Positions 25,148-33,891 of a stretch of 64,000 nucleotides of DNA are shown one piece after another. Position numbers and translations under genes: made by a program. The notes under the pieces were generated by a model. That model did no database searches. It saw only the letters and a program-made list of their open reading frames with translations, and was not told the DNA's origin. Each line of letters opens with the position of its first letter. The stretch's first letter is position 1. This DNA is from CBDDFS01 sp965227255 (GTDB lineage Bacteria; Bacteroidota; Bacteroidia; Flavobacteriales_E; Vicingaceae), in assembly GCA_965227255.1 (NCBI GenBank), contig CBDDFS010000001.1, positions 388,888 through 452,887 of the forward strand. The letters run 5' to 3'.

Positions 25148-26035
25148 TTAGGCTTTTGGATGTGCCTGGTTATATATTTGTTTTAATTTCTCAACCGAAT
25201 TGTGAGTGTATATCTGGGTTGCCGATAAATTAGCGTGCCCAAGTATTTCTTTAATAGCGTTTAAGTCTGCTCCGTTATTGAGCAAATGTGTTGCAAAGGT
25301 ATGTCGAAGCACGTGCGGACTTTTCTTCTCTGCCGTTGATACTTTCGACAAGTGCCCTGTAACAACACGATGAACAAATTTAGGATAAAGAACCTTACCA
25401 TTATCCGTTAATAATAGATCATCTGATCCCATTGTTCCAAATTCTTTATTTCTCTCAGAAATGTATAACGAAAGCATATCCCCCAGTTCTTTATTCACCG
25501 GAATAATCCTTTCTTTATTCCCTTTTCCCAATACTTTCAAGCTTTGATTAGGCTGATCAAAAGAAGAAAGTTTGAGACCAATCAATTCACTTCGTCTCAT
25601 GCCCGTATAATAAAACAACATGATAAGCATCTTGTTCCGCAAACCCGTAAATCCCTCATCAAACATCTCCTCTGAAAACAATTTGTCCATATCGGTCTTC
25701 TCCATATATACAGGAAGCCTTGATTCAGTTTTCGGACTGCTCACTTTTGACATTGGATTCTCCGTGATCTTTCCGTCACGCAATAAGAATTTGTAATAAG
25801 ACTTAAGTGTTGAAAGTTTTCGATTTACGGAGCGAGCTGTTTTCTTCGATTCCATCATTTCCATGACCCAGGATCTGACCATCTGAGCACTGACCTGACT
25901 TAGATCATCCGTTTCAAATGATTCTTTTACGAAATCAGAGAATTGGGTAAGATCTGTTAAGTAAGCTTTTTGAGTGTGCTCAGAATACCTTCTCTCTGTT
26001 TTCAAGTACTGAATAAATCCTTCGAATCTTTCCAA
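25148..26035 (-). CDS. xerC: Tyrosine recombinase XerC/XerD
   Basis: Site-specific recombinase of 295 residues that resolves chromosome dimers at dif. The N-terminal SAM-like domain covers about 1-88 and the catalytic domain about 105-290. Catalytic residues are all present: Arg147 (GMRRSEL), Lys171 (GKGNKER), His241 and Arg244 (HVLRHTFATH), His267 (GHANL) and Tyr276 (IYTH). No in-frame ATG precedes the conserved region and an upstream stop lies at 26057, so a TTG start at 26035 is the best choice. Its place between rpsU and hpf argues for a housekeeping rather than a phage enzyme. Confidence 0.92.
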   Translation of the reverse strand: MERFEGFIQYLKTERRYSEHTQKAYLTDLTQFSDFVKESFETDDLSQVSAQMVRSWVMEMMESKKTARSVNRKLSTLKSYYKFLLRDGKITENPMSKVSSPKTESRLPVYMEKTDMDKLFSEEMFDEGFTGLRNKMLIMLFYYTGMRRSELIGLKLSSFDQPNQSLKVLGKGNKERIIPVNKELGDMLSLYISERNKEFGTMGSDDLLLTDNGKVLYPKFVHRVVTGHLSKVSTAEKKSPHVLRHTFATHLLNNGADLNAIKEILGHANLSATQIYTHNSVEKLKQIYNQAHPKA

Positions 26036-26079
26036 GAGCAGTAATGGATGTGCTACTTAAATTTAAGAAAAAAATGTGC

Positions 26080-26112
26080 AAAAAAAAAGTCCCGTCGTAA
26101 CGACGAGACTTT
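26080..26112 (-). terminator. Terminator after rpsU
   Basis: On the minus strand AAAGTCTCGTCG pairs with CGACGGGACTTT around a tight loop and is followed by a T-run. It separates rpsU from xerC. Confidence 0.85.
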
Positions 26113-26131
26113 AAATTTTTTTCAAAGAGAT

Positions 26132-26323
26132 CTAGTTCTCTTCAGACTTCATTTGCTCCCTGTAAATAGCTTTGATCTTCTCCTCTCTCTTCTTGATAGA
26201 AGGCTTAGTGAAGTGCTGACGTGATCTCAACTCTCTCAAAACTTTAGTTCGCTCAAATTTCTTCTTGAACTTCTTAAGAGCTCTTTCAATGTTTTCTCCT
26301 TCTTTTACAGGTACGATAATCAT
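26132..26323 (-). CDS. rpsU: 30S ribosomal protein S21
   Basis: Basic protein bS21, 63 residues (MIIVPVKEGENIERALKKFK; later KVLRELRSRQHFTKPSIKKR). In Bacteroidota bS21 is part of the pocket that sequesters the anti-Shine-Dalgarno end of 16S rRNA, which explains why Shine-Dalgarno sites are weak across this window. The 20 bases before its own ATG contain only AGAGAAAG, not a strong GGAG. It is followed by an efficient-looking terminator, so it is probably expressed well above xerC. Confidence 0.95.
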   Translation of the reverse strand: MIIVPVKEGENIERALKKFKKKFERTKVLRELRSRQHFTKPSIKKREEKIKAIYREQMKSEEN

Positions 26324-26346
26324 ATCTTTCTCTAATTAATGGGCGG

Positions 26347-26354
26347 CAAAAATA
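26347..26354 (-). promoter_or_regulatory. Putative rpsU promoter, -7 box TATTTTTG
   Basis: The minus strand reads CCTTATTTTTGCCGCCC, 23 bases before the ATG. A TTG lies 21 bases upstream of the box. The 17-base string is identical to that before rpsA. Confidence 0.6.
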
Positions 26355-26380
26355 AGGCTTTTTTTATTTTCCTGACAACT

Positions 26381-27520
26381 TTATTTCAGAATTTCACGAG
26401 AAATTACCAGTTTCTGAATCTCAGACGTTCCTTCTCCAATGGTACAAAGTTTTGAATCACGGTAAAATTTCTCTGCAGGAAAATCCTTTGTATACCCATA
26501 ACCTCCAAAAATCTGAACGGCTTCGGTCGAAACTCGCACAGCCACCTCAGAAGCATAATACTTTGCCATGGCAGATACTTTGGTTACATTTTCTCCTCTA
26601 TTCTTCAAATCAGATGCCTCTGCAATAAGCAATTCTGCAGCTTCAATTTCCGTAGCCATATCGGCCAACTTAAAGGCAATACCCTGGAAATGAGAAATCG
26701 GTTTTCCAAATTGTTCTCTTTCCTTGCTGTATTTAATAGATGCATTCAAAGCACCTTTGGCAATTCCCAGAGAAAGGGCGGCAATTGATATTCTTCCTCC
26801 GTCCAATACCTTCATGGCCTGAATGAAACCATCACCTACATTACCCAATATGTTCTCCTTTGGAATCCTGCAATTATCAAAGACCAGCTCCGTAGTTTCC
26901 GAGGCACGCATACCCAGTTTATTTTCTTTCTTACCGGCACTGAATCCGGGAGTTCCTTTCTCAACAACAACTGCTGTCATTCCGTGTGAATCTCCTTTTT
27001 CTCCGGTACGTACTATAACAACGGCAACATCACCCGATTTTCCATGGGTTATAAAATTCTTTGTTCCATTCAACACGACCTCATCCCCTTCGATCTTTCC
27101 AGTTGTGATCATTCCGGCCGCATCAGATCCTGTTACCGATTCGGTCAGACCCCAGGCTCCGATCCATTCACCTGTAGCAAGTTTAGGCAGCCATTTTTTC
27201 TTCTGCTCTTCATTTCCAAATGTCATTATATGACCGGTGCAAAGGCTATTATGCGCCGCAACAGAAAGACCAATTGACCCACAGACCTGTGCGATCTCAG
27301 AAATGACAATTACATATTCGTGGTAACCAAGCCCTGAACCACCGTATTCTTCCGGAACCAGAACTCCCATCATACCCAGCTCTCCCAATTCTCTGAAGAT
27401 GTGGATTGGAAAATGCTGGTCTTCATCCCATTCCATAAACATGGGACGAATATGCTGCTCTGCAAACTTGGCAGCCGTCTCTTTAATCAACTTTTGATTT
27501 TCAGTGAGTTCTAAATTCAT
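26381..27520 (-). CDS. Acyl-CoA dehydrogenase
   Basis: FAD-dependent acyl-CoA dehydrogenase of 379 residues, first step of fatty-acid or branched-chain acyl-CoA oxidation. The three family regions are visible: an N-terminal helical domain (1-120), a middle beta domain with GAWGLTESVTGSDAAGM and TKNFITHG, and a C-terminal domain with REQFGKPISHFQGIAFKLAD and FGGYGYTKDFPAEKFYRDSK. The catalytic glutamate is expected in GEGTSEIQ, the short-chain/butyryl arrangement. Chain-length specificity cannot be read with certainty. It has its own -7 box TATATTTG and appears monocistronic. Confidence 0.93.
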   Translation of the reverse strand: MNLELTENQKLIKETAAKFAEQHIRPMFMEWDEDQHFPIHIFRELGELGMMGVLVPEEYGGSGLGYHEYVIVISEIAQVCGSIGLSVAAHNSLCTGHIMTFGNEEQKKKWLPKLATGEWIGAWGLTESVTGSDAAGMITTGKIEGDEVVLNGTKNFITHGKSGDVAVVIVRTGEKGDSHGMTAVVVEKGTPGFSAGKKENKLGMRASETTELVFDNCRIPKENILGNVGDGFIQAMKVLDGGRISIAALSLGIAKGALNASIKYSKEREQFGKPISHFQGIAFKLADMATEIEAAELLIAEASDLKNRGENVTKVSAMAKYYASEVAVRVSTEAVQIFGGYGYTKDFPAEKFYRDSKLCTIGEGTSEIQKLVISREILK

Positions 27521-27541
27521 TTCTTTCTGTTAAAAGGGCCT

Positions 27542-27549
27542 CAAATATA
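27542..27549 (-). promoter_or_regulatory. Putative promoter of the acyl-CoA dehydrogenase gene
   Basis: -7 box TATATTTG lies 21 bases before the start codon, with a TTG 21 bases further upstream. The initial transcribed sequence is AGGCCC. Confidence 0.55.
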
Positions 27550-27562
27550 AGAAGCAATTGGC

Positions 27563-28093
27563 TCAATAAACAAGCAAGGAATCTATATTGTTGCAGTATG
27601 ATTCCAGATTTTTTCTGCCATTAAGCTCAGACAATTCGATGATGAAGGAATAGGAAGAAACAACAGCTCCTTGTTCTTCTATCAGCTTTGATACGGCGGC
27701 AGCTGTTCCACCTGTGGCTATCAGATCATCGTGGACATGAATATTCATTCCGGGACTAATCGCGTCCTTATGCATTTCAATCTCTGCTTGTCCGTATTCC
27801 AGTTGGTATGACATAGAGACTGTTTCATAAGGAAGTTTTCCTTTCTTTCTGACTGGTAAAAAAGCTGCGCCCAATCTTTGCGCAAGACTCAAGCCGAATA
27901 AAAAACCTCTGCTCTCTATTCCGGCTACGGCGTCAATCGGATACCTGGATATTTTTTTGATGCTTTCCTCAATCACAAAACCACAAAGCTCACTATCCGA
28001 TAAAAGGGGTGTGATATCCTTGAATAAAATACCTTTCTCAGGAAAGTCGGGAACGTCCCTTATAGCTTCTCGTAGTTTTTGATAGTCGCTCAT
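27563..28093 (-). CDS. apt: Adenine phosphoribosyltransferase
   Basis: Purine salvage enzyme of 176 residues that makes AMP from adenine and PRPP. It shows DFPEKGILFKDITPLL near the start, GIESRGFLFGLSLAQRLGAA (base-side loop) and the PRPP-binding motif VHDDLIATGGTAAAV. It overlaps the preceding helix-hairpin-helix gene by four bases (ATGA), so translation is probably coupled. Confidence 0.95.
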   Translation of the reverse strand: MSDYQKLREAIRDVPDFPEKGILFKDITPLLSDSELCGFVIEESIKKISRYPIDAVAGIESRGFLFGLSLAQRLGAAFLPVRKKGKLPYETVSMSYQLEYGQAEIEMHKDAISPGMNIHVHDDLIATGGTAAAVSKLIEEQGAVVSSYSFIIELSELNGRKNLESYCNNIDSLLVY

Positions 28094-28959
28094 TCTATTT
28101 TCAAATATGGACTAATTCTCAGATAAATGGAATCATTGATCAGGTGTATTTTCTTCAAATCATCTAATGATTGAAAATCTCCATGCATCGACCTGTAATT
28201 GATTATGGCGCGTGCTAAATTGTAATTCCGCAAATAGGGATGCTTTTTGATTTGATCGAAACCTGCCTTATTGAGGTTGATTCTCTTCATTTCATTACTG
28301 TTACTCAATTCTAATGAGGGTTCAAGAATGTCGAAGAGGCTATCAGAAATTCCATAAACTTCCAATACTTGGTCCTTTCTGACATATCCTCCAAGTAATT
28401 CGCGATATTTTATAATACGTGAGGCATAAACCGGACCAATTCCTTTAAGCGCAGTAAATTCTGTGCTATCAGCCAGATTGATATCAACTTTCAACATTGC
28501 CTCCCTTTTATGAATCTTTTTTTCCGGAAGCTCATCTACCTCATTTATTTTCATATAATCCACGATTCGGTTATAGTACTCCGTAGTCATTCCGTATAGT
28601 TTTATTAAGTCCTCTTTTTGTTTGTAGGGACCTGCTTTCTCACGGAAATTGATCATCCTCTTGACAAGATAATTCGGGATTGGAAGCTTTTTTGCTTCTT
28701 CTATGTTAATGGTATTCGGATCAAAAACAAATGCATGCTTCATTCCAGACTTCTTTTCCCTTTGAATCTGATTGATCTTCTTTTTGTATTGTAAATAGGA
28801 AATCTTTACTTCCTCGGAAGCCTTCTTTCTTTTAAACTTTTTTAAAATTCGAGGTGAAGCTAGGGAGATCAGCATAATAAAAATGAGAACGAGAATTCCT
28901 CGCTTTTCATTCGCGCTGAAATTTAAAGCCTCACGCAGGTTATCCCTGAGTGGATCCAA
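28090..28959 (-). CDS. Membrane-anchored helix-hairpin-helix (ComEA-like) protein
   Basis: A 289-residue protein with a single hydrophobic segment near the N-terminus (about 20-36, GILVLIFIMLISLASPRIL), a basic stretch (about 38-70), then three helix-hairpin-helix regions (about 78-135, 150-205, 222-285). The second is the clearest (DINLADSTEFTALKGIGPVYASRIIKYREL; the key loop is LKGIGPVYA). Such domains bind DNA backbone non-specifically; ComEA homologues act in DNA uptake. The frame has a TGA immediately before codon one, so the start is a TTG at 28959. It is coupled to apt by an ATGA overlap. Role is unproven. Confidence 0.78.
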   Translation of the reverse strand: MDPLRDNLREALNFSANEKRGILVLIFIMLISLASPRILKKFKRKKASEEVKISYLQYKKKINQIQREKKSGMKHAFVFDPNTINIEEAKKLPIPNYLVKRMINFREKAGPYKQKEDLIKLYGMTTEYYNRIVDYMKINEVDELPEKKIHKREAMLKVDINLADSTEFTALKGIGPVYASRIIKYRELLGGYVRKDQVLEVYGISDSLFDILEPSLELSNSNEMKRINLNKAGFDQIKKHPYLRNYNLARAIINYRSMHGDFQSLDDLKKIHLINDSIYLRISPYLKIE

Positions 28960-28979
28960 TCATATATGACTTATGCTTC

Positions 28980-30527
28980 TTACTTGAAGCGTTTGATTTC
29001 GCCGCTTTTGATTCGGGCAAAGTAGCTCTTGAGGTCAGCTCTGACTTCAGGAGCAAGAAGGTATAATCCGAGAACATTAGGAAATGCCATGGCAAAGATC
29101 ATAGCATCACCGAAATTAAAGACCTGTGTAGCACTAATGGCGGCACCAACAATTACCAAAACACAGAAAAGAAGTTTATACGATGTAATCGACGCCCTGC
29201 TGTTGCCAAATAAATATGTCCAGGCCTTGATTCCATAGTAACTCCAGCTGATCATGGTTGACAGAGCAAAAAGTATAACGGCAACACTTAGAACAACCGG
29301 GAACCAGGAAATTGTCTGAGCGAACGCAGAAGATGTTAAACCAATACCTGCGGCTGTTCCTCCATTTTGGGCAGCATCCAATGCTTCAACAGGAGTGTAC
29401 GAGCCATATCCAGAAAAAATAATCACAAGGGCAGTCATTGTACAGATCACAACTGTGTCAATGAATGGCTCAAGCAGAGCCACAATACCTTCACTCACAG
29501 GCTCATCCGTCTTGGCAGCGGAGTGTGCAATCGACGCAGATCCAATTCCGGCCTCATTTGAAAAAGCCGCCCTTCTGAATCCAAGAATCAAAACGCCAAT
29601 AAATCCACCGTACATGGCATCCGGATTAAACGCTCCTTTAAAGATCTGACCAAAGGCCCATCCAATGTTTCCAAAATTTGCTCCAATAACGATTAATGCT
29701 GCGATCACATAAATGGCAACCATAAATGGAACGATCTTGTCAGTCACACGGGCAATACTTTTGATTCCACCAATAATGATCAGCCCCACAATAACGGCCA
29801 TGATGGTTCCGAATATCCATCCTCTATTATAGAAAATGCTATCCACTCCACCTGTTACATCAATCAACTGTTGGGTTGCCTGGTTGATCTGAACCATGTT
29901 ACCTCCTCCAAAGGAACCACCAATACAAGCGACAGCAAATATGACAGCCAAAACTTTTCCAAGGTTCTTCAATCCACGTTTCTCAAGACCATTGCTCAAA
30001 TAATACATAGGACCACCTGAAACAGTACCATTTTCATATTCCTTTCGATACTTAAGACCAAGTGTACATTCAACAAATTTTGATGACATACCAAGCAGGC
30101 CGGCAACGATCATCCAGAAGGTAGCACCCGGACCACCCAAAGAAACGGCCAGGGCGACACCAGCAATGTTTCCTACACCAACTGTACCCGAAAGAGCTGC
30201 TGTTAATGCCTGGAAGTGAGAAACCTCTCCGGCATCATCGGGATTGTCAAATTTTCCTCTTACTACGTCCAAGGAATGCTTGAAGCCATTAATGTTGACA
30301 AACTTCATGTAAATGGTGAAGAACGCTCCACCAACGATCAACCAGATTAAAACAAATGGAATGCTGAGTCCACTGATATTTATTGTGAAAAAGATGATGC
30401 TCTCAAGGACCTCAGTTATAGGCCTCATGAATTCATTGATCTTTTGGTCAATGGTTTGCTCTGTCATCTGAGCCGCTGCAAGAAATGGGGTAATAATGCT
30501 AAGCAGGAGAACGAAGTACTTTTTCAT
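28980..30527 (-). CDS. Alanine/glycine:cation symporter family protein (AGCS)
   Basis: Sodium-coupled amino-acid transporter of 515 residues, alanine or glycine being the usual substrate. It has about ten membrane segments and family motifs GTVGVGNIAGVALAVSLGGP (signature region), TLGLKYRKEYENGTVSGGPM and RRAAFSNEAGIGSASIAHSA. The start is the ATG of MKKYFVLLL, which yields an extra signal-like N-terminal segment ending in AAAQ; an in-frame ATG 11 codons earlier is less likely. It is encoded 20 bases after the helix-hairpin-helix gene start region on the same strand but in the upstream position. Confidence 0.9.
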   Translation of the reverse strand: MKKYFVLLLSIITPFLAAAQMTEQTIDQKINEFMRPITEVLESIIFFTINISGLSIPFVLIWLIVGGAFFTIYMKFVNINGFKHSLDVVRGKFDNPDDAGEVSHFQALTAALSGTVGVGNIAGVALAVSLGGPGATFWMIVAGLLGMSSKFVECTLGLKYRKEYENGTVSGGPMYYLSNGLEKRGLKNLGKVLAVIFAVACIGGSFGGGNMVQINQATQQLIDVTGGVDSIFYNRGWIFGTIMAVIVGLIIIGGIKSIARVTDKIVPFMVAIYVIAALIVIGANFGNIGWAFGQIFKGAFNPDAMYGGFIGVLILGFRRAAFSNEAGIGSASIAHSAAKTDEPVSEGIVALLEPFIDTVVICTMTALVIIFSGYGSYTPVEALDAAQNGGTAAGIGLTSSAFAQTISWFPVVLSVAVILFALSTMISWSYYGIKAWTYLFGNSRASITSYKLLFCVLVIVGAAISATQVFNFGDAMIFAMAFPNVLGLYLLAPEVRADLKSYFARIKSGEIKRFK

Positions 30528-30597
30528 GAAGGAATTTGCTTTGCGCCCAAATATATCCATTTATAGTCACCGTGCAAGGAAACTTTTAGCCTCTTGT

Positions 30598-31593
30598 CTA
30601 CAGCGAACTAATTTGACTGCTTGTTCCCAATACAAATAGCTTGGAATGCGGGGCCAGTTTTTCTGAATTCGAAGGGTTAACAACGTATTTTCCTTCTGAA
30701 GTCTTCATACCAATGATAGTGACTCCGGACTTATTAATGTCCTTCAACTCGCCAAGAGTGTAATTCTTCTCATCTGTTGAGATATCAGAACATGTCACTT
30801 CTTTCAGATAAGGGGAATCCGGATCCTGCATGATAAGCTGATCGAAGAACTCTATAACATCAGGTTTTAAAACAAGAGTTGCCATATGCGCTCCGCCAAT
30901 TTTATCCGGCATGATTACATTATTGGCCCCGGCCAGTTTAAGCTTTGAATATGAGGTGTCGTTTGAAGCTCTTGAAATGATGAGAAGTTCTTTGTTCAAC
31001 TCTCTCGCCGTTAGAACGGTTAAGAGGTTGTCGGCATCAACGGGAAGTGTGGAGATGAATGCCCGGGCATGTCGAATACCTGCTTTCTCAAGTACCTCAT
31101 CCTGTGTAGAATCACCATGAATGAATAACACTTCATTCTGCTGTTCAAGTTCATGAACCACACTTTCATTGTCCTCTATCACAACAAATGGAACTTTGTT
31201 CGCTTCGAATTCTTCCGAAGCCCTTTTTCCATTTCGTCCATATCCTGAAATGATCACATGATCTTTTAAATGTCCGAGAGTCGACTCCAATTTTTTCTGT
31301 TTAAAATATCGCCTGAATTCACCCGTAAAGATATAAGAAGAGATGGCACTCAAGGCATAGGCGAAAATACCAAAACTTGTCATGATTAGGAAGGCCGTGA
31401 ATAACCTGCCTGTATCCGACAATGGTTTGATCTCACTAAACCCAACGGTTGAGATCGTAATAACGGTCATATAGAACGACTCAAGAAGTGTGAAATCCTC
31501 AATTTGTGAATAACCGACTACACCGATCATAAAAACAGCCAGCAAAGCCAGAACGGCAATGTTCAGTCTGGAAAATTGCTTAAAAGACCACAT
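30598..31593 (-). CDS. Two-helix potassium channel with RCK (TrkA-N/TrkA-C) domain
   Basis: K+ channel of 331 residues. Membrane helices lie at about 11-27 and 65-88, flanking a pore loop with selectivity filter TVGFS (49-53), a common variant of TVGYG. The cytoplasmic RCK Rossmann fold starts at ISGYGRNG (115-122), with an acidic strand end (VVIEDNE) and a C-terminal TrkA-C-like domain from about 240. It controls K+ flux in response to a nucleotide or ion. It is 10 bases downstream of the PspC gene and probably co-transcribed with it. Confidence 0.9.
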   Translation of the reverse strand: MWSFKQFSRLNIAVLALLAVFMIGVVGYSQIEDFTLLESFYMTVITISTVGFSEIKPLSDTGRLFTAFLIMTSFGIFAYALSAISSYIFTGEFRRYFKQKKLESTLGHLKDHVIISGYGRNGKRASEEFEANKVPFVVIEDNESVVHELEQQNEVLFIHGDSTQDEVLEKAGIRHARAFISTLPVDADNLLTVLTARELNKELLIISRASNDTSYSKLKLAGANNVIMPDKIGGAHMATLVLKPDVIEFFDQLIMQDPDSPYLKEVTCSDISTDEKNYTLGELKDINKSGVTIIGMKTSEGKYVVNPSNSEKLAPHSKLFVLGTSSQISSL

Positions 31594-31603
31594 TCAATTA
31601 GAA

Positions 31604-31828
31604 TTACAGATCCCAGATGGTCGATTTCCTGGATTTGAAAAGGTCTTTTTGCTCCAGGATGAAAGCCATTACAAGGTAGATGATTACAGGAGATCCAAAG
31701 GTCAGAAAGGATGAGTAGATAAAGAACAAACGAATTTTGGATGTCTTCATTCCCAACTTTTCTCCGAGGTATTCGCATACTCCGAAAACTCTCTTCTCCA
31801 CCAATGTCTGAATCCTATCTATTTTCAT
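31604..31828 (-). CDS. PspC-domain membrane protein
   Basis: Small protein of 74 residues with the PspC pattern: EKRVFGVCEYLGEKLGMKTS, followed by IRLFFIYSSFLTFGSPVIIY and a membrane helix (about 34-58), then a short polar tail. PspC proteins take part in envelope-stress responses; whether that applies to a stand-alone PspC here is not clear. It lies between the DUF2851 gene and the K+ channel gene. Confidence 0.88.
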   Translation of the reverse strand: MKIDRIQTLVEKRVFGVCEYLGEKLGMKTSKIRLFFIYSSFLTFGSPVIIYLVMAFILEQKDLFKSRKSTIWDL

Positions 31829-31867
31829 CTGTCGAATCTTTATTCCTGCAGTGCAATTTAAGAAATT

Positions 31868-33067
31868 TTAGATTTTCATTTCGGTTTTCAACTGCAGTAA
31901 GGCCTGACTTTGCATTGCATTTTCCAATTTCCCACCCAATGTTTTTATCCTCTCAGTGTGGCGATTTCTTTCAGGAGGCAATGATTCTAAAATAGAAACA
32001 GCCTGCAAAGCGTAATGTTTGTTGCCATGGATTTTCGAAAATGCCGATGAATAAGGCATTATGCTGTTAATCCTAATACCCTCAATCACTTTTTTCCCTG
32101 GAATCTTTTCCGATAAACGGGATTCTCTAGCGAACATATAATGGCTCTTCCAGTATTCAGAAACACCGCAAGCAAATTCAGACTTGCTTGGAAACCGACC
32201 TTTCAATTCAAGACAGGAAGAAAACAAGTTGGGTTGTTCAAATAGCATTTTGCTAAGCTGAGCTAAACGAATGCTGGGAAAATTCATTGGCCTCATGCGC
32301 ATGAATTTCCATGAAGCCTTTGACATTGGAATAAGTGAATACTTAAGTTTTAAAATTTCAAATCTCCTCTTTAGTATGTTTTGATATGCATCGTTAGAAT
32401 CATTGTTGAGGAAACCCGATTGACCAAATACCAGAGCCTCGATATCTGTAATATCATTTCTATGCCTACGAATAACGGAATAAGGTAAAACATGTGAAAG
32501 ATTTTCGAAGGCCATAGAATTCACATTCAAGCCCATTCCAATACACAGAGATTTATAAAAAACTTCCTGCCAATCTCCTTTGCTTTGTTTGTGCCAGAAT
32601 TCTACTTTTCGAATTCTATTATTCAACCTTCGAAAGGCAAGCTTCTTGACCTTTGATTTTTCAAGTTGAAGAAAATGATCATATAAGATTTCATCCTTTG
32701 AATTTTTTCTGGAGCTTCTCAGGTTTGCTGCTGTGATGTATTTGCACAATTCCAGAGTTGAAAAACGAGCATTGAGATCAATATCATCCTCAAAAACAAC
32801 ATGCAGAAGTATATTCTTATAGGAAGGATCAAATTGATGGCCGTGCTCTAAAAACTTGGAAGTTTTCGTATGTATTTCAACGTTGCCGTGAAACCTAAAA
32901 CCATCTATAAGAATTTCAGCATTGAAAAAGTCAGGGCCTGAGTTTTGATTCCATTCACCCGGATTGATAATGATAAGATCTTCACCCCTGGTGGTCTTCA
33001 ATTTTCGACCAGTGAGATTAGAGTTTTTCCAGAAAAGTTGTAGATCGTGCTCTTTCAAAGACCTCAA
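31868..33067 (-). CDS. DUF2851 family protein
   Basis: A 399-residue protein of the DUF2851 family, found mainly in Bacteroidota and of unknown function. Conserved-looking stretches are INPGEWNQNSGPDFFNAEI, FHGNVEIHTKTSKFLEHGHQ and ILLHVVFEDD near the N-terminus. No signal peptide or membrane segment is present. The start is a TTG overlapping the pyrF stop codon (TTGA); no ATG is available before the conserved region. The overlap places it as the last cistron of a purM-prfA-pyrF chain. Confidence 0.82.
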   Translation of the reverse strand: MRSLKEHDLQLFWKNSNLTGRKLKTTRGEDLIIINPGEWNQNSGPDFFNAEILIDGFRFHGNVEIHTKTSKFLEHGHQFDPSYKNILLHVVFEDDIDLNARFSTLELCKYITAANLRSSRKNSKDEILYDHFLQLEKSKVKKLAFRRLNNRIRKVEFWHKQSKGDWQEVFYKSLCIGMGLNVNSMAFENLSHVLPYSVIRRHRNDITDIEALVFGQSGFLNNDSNDAYQNILKRRFEILKLKYSLIPMSKASWKFMRMRPMNFPSIRLAQLSKMLFEQPNLFSSCLELKGRFPSKSEFACGVSEYWKSHYMFARESRLSEKIPGKKVIEGIRINSIMPYSSAFSKIHGNKHYALQAVSILESLPPERNRHTERIKTLGGKLENAMQSQALLQLKTEMKI

Positions 33068-33891
33068 ATAAGGCCCCTTGAAGTTAAGATTTCTTTCATT
33101 TCCATCTGCAATTTTTCAGCAGATTTTGCAGCTTCATCTCCAAATTCAGGACCATTACCGGCATAGATAATTCCTCTTGAAGAATTGATCAATAGACCTA
33201 TATCATCATTCATGCCATGCTCACATACGTCTTGCAGACTTCCACCCTGAGCACCTACTCCGGGAACAAGAAGAAAATGCTCTGGAACAATCTGTCTGAT
33301 CTTTTGAAAGTATTCAGCTTTGGTGGCACCTACCACGAACATTGTATTATCCTCATTTCCCCACGATGCGCTGGTTTCGATAACTTGCTGGTACAGTTCT
33401 TTTTTCGAATCGGACAGCATTTCTTTCGTTTGAAAATCAGCTGACCCGACATTTGAAGTAAGTCCAAGTATTATGGTCCATTTCCCTTCATGATTTAGAA
33501 ATGGAGTAACTGAATCTTTGCCCATATAAGGTGCAACCGTTATGGAATCAAAATTCAATTGATCAAAAAAGGCGCGGGCATACATATCGGCTGTGTTCCC
33601 AATATCCCCCCGTTTGGCGTCGGCAATGGTAAACAGATCTGAAGGGATGTATTCAATGGTACGTTCTAAAGACTTCCAACCCTCAAGACCCATGCTTTCA
33701 TAAAAAGCCAGATTCAATTTATAGGATACACAGTATTCTTTAGTTCTGTCTATGATCTCTTTGTTGAAGGCAAAAATCGGATCTTCAAGTCTTTTTAAAT
33801 GCTCAGGAATTTTATTGATGTCGGTATCCAGGCCAACACAAAGAAAGGACTGCTTTCTCTTAATCTGTTCTACTAATTCTGAACGCTTCAT
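33064..33891 (-). CDS. pyrF: Orotidine 5'-phosphate decarboxylase (type 2)
   Basis: Final enzyme of UMP synthesis, 275 residues, of the longer subfamily. It shows FLCVGLDTDINKIPEHL near the start, the catalytic TIADAKRGDIGNTADMYARA (Lys-Asp-containing loop) and FLLVPGVGAQGGSLQDVCEH for phosphate binding. It overlaps prfA by four bases (ATGA) and DUF2851 by four (TTGA), indicating coupled translation. Confidence 0.95.
   Translation of the reverse strand: MKRSELVEQIKRKQSFLCVGLDTDINKIPEHLKRLEDPIFAFNKEIIDRTKEYCVSYKLNLAFYESMGLEGWKSLERTIEYIPSDLFTIADAKRGDIGNTADMYARAFFDQLNFDSITVAPYMGKDSVTPFLNHEGKWTIILGLTSNVGSADFQTKEMLSDSKKELYQQVIETSASWGNEDNTMFVVGATKAEYFQKIRQIVPEHFLLVPGVGAQGGSLQDVCEHGMNDDIGLLINSSRGIIYAGNGPEFGDEAAKSAEKLQMEMKEILTSRGLI

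Noticed and set aside
25148..26035. xerC considered as a mobile-element integrase
   Set aside because: Its setting between rpsU and hpf, and no attachment-site duplication at the adjacent tRNA genes, point to a chromosomal Xer recombinase.
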